NCBI GenBank assembly: GCA_002633005.1
Contig: NMRA01000182.1
Location: forward strand, 321,077-385,076
Direction of reading: 5' to 3'
Source: Phoronis australis
Lineage: Eukaryota; Phoronida; Phoronidae
Length of the DNA stretch: 64,000 bases
Numbering within the stretch: the stretch's first letter is position 1; every line of letters begins with the position of its first letter. This document shows positions 59,480-64,000 of this stretch, piece after piece. Both the position numbers and the translations under genes were made by a program. The notes under the pieces were generated by a model. It was given only the letters and a program-made list of their open reading frames with translations. It made no database searches and had not been told where the DNA came from.

Positions 59480-60900
59480 ACCAACTGTCACAAAATATCT
59501 ACAACTATTTGGGATTAAATGGGTCATAGCGACTCATTGCCTTGATATACCAGTGAAACATGTCGAAAAACTTCACAAAACTGATTGTGGACAGAGGTAG
59601 AGAATGGTAATGAAAGACGTTACGTTAAAGTCATGTTTTGTTCAAATTAACACTTTATCCAGGCTTTATCATTACTAAGTATTAGTGTTCTAAACCATAA
59701 ATTTTAAGATATTTGACGAATGACTTGAAGTGTACCATATTGCCGCTCTGACCCTCCCAACAAAAAATCTTGAACCGTGGTCATGGTTCTTTTTTGTCAG
59801 GTTTGTTTTGCCAGATGAAGCTATAAAATAGTTTGTCTAGCAATTCAACCGTGTCGTCTGACAGTGAAGGCAATGTTGTCAAAAGATGGATCACCAAGAT
59901 GACATTTATTTTGCCAAGAGGCGTTAGAGACTTTTCTGTCCACTTTGTTATAGTCCTGAAAAGTTGATTTTTATCATCCAGAAATATTAGTTAACATTTC
60001 TCCTAAGTTAATATGAAAGTTGGCACCAATGGCGGTAAACGAATCTCTACTCCAATAAACTCAGTCTGTATTTACACCTTTTACATTGTTATTTTGGCGA
60101 AACATTGTGGCCATAATCTCAGCGCAATAACTTAAACTAATGGGAGAGAGGACTCCTTGACGGCAGCTGCTATCGATTTCAACATTCCCTGAAGTGAAGC
60201 CATGTTGGATGACACCAAGTGTAGCACCTTTGTTCAGAAGGCGAGCCCAATTTATGATAAAAGTTTTGCCAAAATTGAAAAAATAAGTTTTATAAATGAT
60301 TATGCATGAGACAGAAACCCAATGCTTTTTCGAAGTCTACGGTTACTAAAAGACGTACCTGGAATACTATATTAGTCAGTGAACAGGAGTAGTCGACATA
60401 TTTTTCTGGTGTTTTCTCCAGAAAACCCTAAATTCGGTTTCGTCGTTGTGTATCAGCCACTAATCATGCGCGGCGCACCATCGGGGGCTGGGGGGCTATA
60501 GCCCCACGTTTTTCAGTACTACGCCGCATATGGTCTATAAGCGGTTCATCACAGGAGGGCTGAGGGTGCTTTAGCCCCTCCCCCCACTTTTTTTTGTGCT
60601 GCGCCGCCCATGCTAATAACTGCAGATTTAATACGTTGAGCGAAACAGCCCAAGAAAATCTTATTGCTCGTGTTTGATAATGATATGGGTCGCTATTTGC
60701 GGCCAAGATGCTCTCTGGGGTTTTCCCGCTCAGCGGCTTAGGAATGCGGATGGAAATTACGCATTGATGTTGGCTATCAAAGCAACCCGATTCAAAACTT
60801 CTATCAAACGATATCACCATAATGACAGAAACGCCGGATGGGACGTCATCAGGGCCAGGCGCGTTGTTCGTCAAGTATTCATATACCTAAATTCTCAAGA
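59480..60900 (-). mobile_element. degenerate L1-type non-LTR retrotransposon (reverse transcriptase remains)
   Basis: Minus-strand translation in shifting frames shows VDFEKALGF near 60330, then LNKGATLGVIQHGF and SSCRQGVLSPIS (compare the RQGCPLSP block of L1 reverse transcriptases), and near 59760-59960 LTPLGKINVI and LFYSFIWQNKPDKK, the LTLIGKI / LFxxFIWxxKPDK pattern of the L1 C-terminal region. The frame is broken many times, so it is inactive. A MITE (60465-60612) interrupts the upstream part. Confidence 0.6.
60465..60612. mobile_element. 148-bp MITE with catg(c/g)gcggcgca ends, copy 2
   Basis: It starts catgcgcggcgcaccatcg and its other end reads in reverse catgggcggcgcagcac. The flanks ctaat on both sides suggest a target duplication. 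Homologous to 42524-42664, and inserted into the L1-type element. Confidence 0.65.
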
Positions 60901-60970
60901 GTTTCATTAACCGAAATTTCTTTTTTCGAGTATATCATGCTCATCCCTTGTAAGCTTGGTAGGCCTACCC

Positions 60971-61142
60971 TTTGCGGGTAAGAACACAAATCAACATCAT
61001 CCATATCGTCATCTTTGCGGGTAAGAACACAAGTCAACATCATCCATATCATCATCTTTGCGGGTAAGAACACAAGTCAACATCATCCATATCATCATCT
61101 TTGCGGGTAAGAACACAAGTCAACATCATCCATATCATTATC
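60971..61142. repeat. 43-bp tandem repeat, four units
   Basis: The unit starts tttgcgggtaagaacacaag and ends atccatatcatcatc. Units at 60971, 61014, 61057 and 61100 differ at only a few bases. Direct adjacency without spacers rules out a CRISPR array. The frames across it are artefacts of the repeat. Confidence 0.92.
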
Positions 61143-62990
61143 TTTACACCTGTAACGAAAACAATCAAGTAAAAAGACGGTAGATTTCTGATAGAAAATC
61201 AGTGATAATGTTTCCTTCGCCGTTATATATTTTTTTAAATTGGCGAAGTATGGATGGTTTCTCACCGTGCTCAGTTTTTGGCTTATACTTACCTGCCAGA
61301 AATTTGGTGAGGTGTCTTTTTTACAATTTTGCAAAAATGAGTGATAGAGTCATTCAAGAATTCAGTATTATTATATGACCAATTTTTGTTTGATATAAAT
61401 GTTCATGTTGATAAGATCTCAAAAGCTCTGTTTCATTTATTCTAAACTATCATTTTGCTTTCTTTTTATGGAACTTTTGGGTTATTTTGATCAACATCAT
61501 GTGGAGAATTTCTGGATTACACTGGTCACCGCTCAGGTTCCCTAAGCCCCAGACAACTGTTACGATGCCTATTCGACACGCCCTTTGTATTGATGTAGAT
61601 CTGAGCTAATAAAGTGGAAAGGTAATAGCTAGCAACAACTGTCTAAACAATGGTTGTTGTTAGAACCCCCTATTTGGTTTCCTCTGACATTTGCAGAGTG
61701 ACAGCCTGCAACTGTGGAGAGTAGTTTTAACTTGGTACATTATAAATTTTACAAAATGACTAAAACGGTTAACTTGTGTTTATCTTCACAAATGGCCACT
61801 TCCCAAAGGAACGATATGTTTCATATTGGTTTTCTTTTTTTAATTTTTAATGCTTCTGCCCACTTGTTTTTTACCGGGAACTGGTTGATAAATTTTTATC
61901 TAAGTTTTAAACTTAAAGTACCAAAACAGACGTAGATTTTAATCGCCAGCGAAACTTAATTAGTTAAGTTCATTGTGAGCCCATCCCCGAACTTTCCACA
62001 GGTGCACTAAACATTTCATTGAAGTTTAATCTTCATTAGAACTCAAATCATAAAATATATTCAAAAGTTCAAATATGGTGATAACCAAACTGAAGACTTG
62101 GAACTGATCTCTGGACAATTTTGGTGGCACTGACTATATAACTATTCTAGCTCTTTTTCAGTCAGAGTAATAAAAAATTATAAGTGGGCACAAGTTAAGT
62201 ACAACTGTTTCCTGGTCAAAAATCTGGTTAAACAAGATTGAAAGAATATTGAACAATGAATCAATGTGATATTGTTAACTCTCATCAGCGTTTGTATATC
62301 AACCGAGTACATCAATACTCGCTGTAGTTTATATTCAATCGAATCAATCGTGGTAGTTTTTGAATTATTCGTTCATCAATTTTGAAAAATCGAAAACCGT
62401 ACTAGTGGTTGTTTTTTTCCAGCTGAATGTCGCCGTGATGTTCGCTTTAACGAAACTTAGTGGTTAACGCATTTTGAAAATTCGCCATTATGTACAATCA
62501 GACTGTTTAAAACAATTTATGGTCGGGTAATTAGCCTACACTTAATTGTGTCTTTCTCACGTATCGGTCAATACGGTCATCACAACTGTACCTGACTCCG
62601 GCCTGGCGCCGCGCTCTCTTTGATCCTGGTAAAAGCCGCTCAAAAGGACGAGCGGTGAAAATTCCCGCATATCTTTAGAAATGCGTGACTTCCTTGTAAG
62701 CGTATTATTCACGGTATGTCATAAAGTATGACCCATCAAAAGTGCAAAAGCGGAACACACGGAAAACAATTCCCATTAGTATTCTGGAGAACAGCGTATA
62801 AAGCACAGTAACTGAAAGTTGAACTACCGTTTATTAAGTTAGCAAAATTGGACATTTTCCGACTTGGGTCCTACGTAATCTTCGCATAGTCGGCCGGTAA
62901 GGCCACTCTGAACCCTGATGTAAAGTGGAATGTTAAATAACAATTTGGTACCAATTTAATTAAGATACCTATGTAAATCAAAAGCCGGTT
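61143..62990. other. intergenic DNA
   Basis: A third copy of the old repeat of 2440-2550 lies at 61370-61480. Bases 62590-62660 are locally GC-rich (tccggcctggcgccgcgc) and could belong to a promoter of the candidate exon at 62992. Nothing else is supported. Confidence 0.35.
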
Positions 62991-62991
62991 T

Positions 62992-63249
62992 TTGGGATGG
63001 AAGCAGCTTTTTAATAGGTATTCAAAACGTTTACGCCCAGATACAAAGTCTCTTGGCGCTTTCTGTATCTGTATATTTATTGTACTCCCTATCTTGTACA
63101 CCGCGATTGATATGTACCCATGTGCCGCCAAGGATTGCAGCGACCTCTATAGTAGATTGTTCAAACATAATCGAAGACACGTTTTTGCGAGACCAACAAC
63201 AAGAGACCATTTTTGTGGAGATCGATCGATAGTCCTTGCCCGACAGCTG
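62992..63249 (+). CDS. possible first coding exon of a type II membrane protein
   Basis: The ATG at 62992 gives MGWKQLFNRYSKRLRPDTKS, a basic cytoplasmic tail, followed by a hydrophobic stretch AFCICIFIVLPILYTAI (about 17 residues), then a cysteine-containing hydrophilic part. This topology is usual for Golgi enzymes. The frame continues to a stop at 63291, but a possible donor, cagctg|gtgaag, lies at 63249/63250. No downstream exon is recognisable in the window, and the product is unidentified. It may be a chance frame. Confidence 0.28.
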
Positions 63250-63489
63250 GTGAAGTTATGTAGCGAGCCGGGTGATTTGTGCTGTAGTTAGAATGGAGTT
63301 TAAGGGAATTTCTACAAAGTGCAATTGACGAAGGTAACTTTTACTTGTAAATTACTTACGGTGTCGAACATTTACTGAGAATTTGAGTTTGAATCTGGCT
63401 GAGACTGAGTGAACACCAAATTTTTAATCAAAATTGGCAAAATTTGAAAATGATCCACATCGATTAAGACAGTGTGCAAGATTCTGATT

Positions 63490-64000
63490 TTGTTGTGGCA
63501 CTATAGGGGGTTCCTCAGGGTTCTGTCCTTGGCCCAATCCTCTTTCTCCTCTTTATCAATGACCTGCCTCAAAACATTTCATCCAACATCTGCATGACTG
63601 ATACATACCACTCCTCCACGGCTTCAGGAACCAAGAGTATTGCACCTCACTTAAACAGGATATCAACATGCTCAATGGATATCAGTGGGGTATGCAGTTC
63701 AATGTATCGAAGTGCACTGTTCTCCATGTTCATTGAAAAAAGAAACCTATCCTCCAAGACCACTTCCTCCATAGCTCACTCCTGTCACCACTGTATGAGG
63801 CCAAATATCTTGGCATTACTATCTCCAACAACCTCACCTGGAATTCTCATATCAATACAACTGCTGCTTCTGCCAATAAAACCCTTGCATTTCTTAGATG
63901 CAACATTCGACACACCCCTCTGAAAATAATTAAAGGCAATAGCTTATGCCACTGTAGTCTGACCAAACCTAGAGTACTGTCCATCATGGTTACCCCACAC
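63490..64000 (+). mobile_element. degenerate non-LTR retrotransposon, Jockey/CR1-like reverse transcriptase, runs off the window
   Basis: The plus strand encodes VPQGSVLGPILFLLFINDLP, the conserved block just before the catalytic ADD, at 63509-63568. The ADD position is damaged (CMTDTYH), and the frame then shifts. In another frame QDINMLNGYQWGMQFNVSKC and, further on, YEAKYLGITISNNLTWNSHI and TLAFLRCNIRHTP follow, the usual order after the active site. The element is inactive and cut by the window edge. Confidence 0.75.

Noticed and set aside
60971-61142. Regular direct repeats that might suggest a CRISPR array
   Set aside because: Units are contiguous with no unique spacers, in a eukaryotic genome; it is a simple tandem repeat.

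Overview
The window is eukaryotic genomic DNA: protein-coding exons are separated by AT-rich introns with GT..AG borders, and the intergenic space is full of transposon debris. Gene content (a PRDM2/RIZ orthologue, mitochondrial MRPL20, 6-phosphogluconate dehydrogenase, a C3orf33-type protein, a metazoan D-serine dehydratase) points to an invertebrate bilaterian, most likely a deuterostome (hemichordate, echinoderm or amphioxus grade). I cannot name the species. All gene identities come from translating exons by eye and comparing with remembered family features; no search was run.

Layout: (1) 286-12285 (+) carries PRDM2 from within its PR domain to the stop codon, with 11 zinc fingers; upstream exons lie outside the window. 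(2) 14488-21524 (-) is MRPL20 in five exons, tail-to-tail with PRDM2. A possible two-exon membrane-protein gene sits inside its third intron. (3) 21.5-27.5 kb is intergenic, with a TIR transposon interrupted by a 511-base gap. (4) 27502-35012 (+) is a complete 12-coding-exon PGD. (5) 37517-41982 (-) is a five-exon C3orf33 homologue. (6) 42-48 kb is a nest of transposons. (7) 48091-56801 (+) is a complete eight-exon D-serine dehydratase. (8) 57-64 kb has no clear gene, but holds a degenerate L1-type element, a 43-bp tandem array, one candidate membrane-protein exon and the start of a second non-LTR element.

The genes do not form one pathway: PRDM2 is a chromatin regulator, MRPL20 a mitoribosomal protein, PGD a pentose-phosphate enzyme and DSD an amino-acid enzyme. 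What links them is position: human PRDM2, PGD and MRPL20 all map to 1p36, so the first half of the window looks like a piece of an ancient linkage group.

Three places (about 18.5-21.3, 38.4-41.5 and 42.8-45.4 kb) show the same layout: a segment, an extra piece, a single n, then a near-identical second copy. I read these as two alleles placed in tandem by the assembler, each broken by an allele-specific insertion. A dispersed intronic repeat family carries many copies of a motif that closely resembles the CTCF core. I found no clear new biochemical system; the most unusual items are the CTCF-like repeats, the polymorphic TA-flanked transposon and the possible nested membrane-protein gene.
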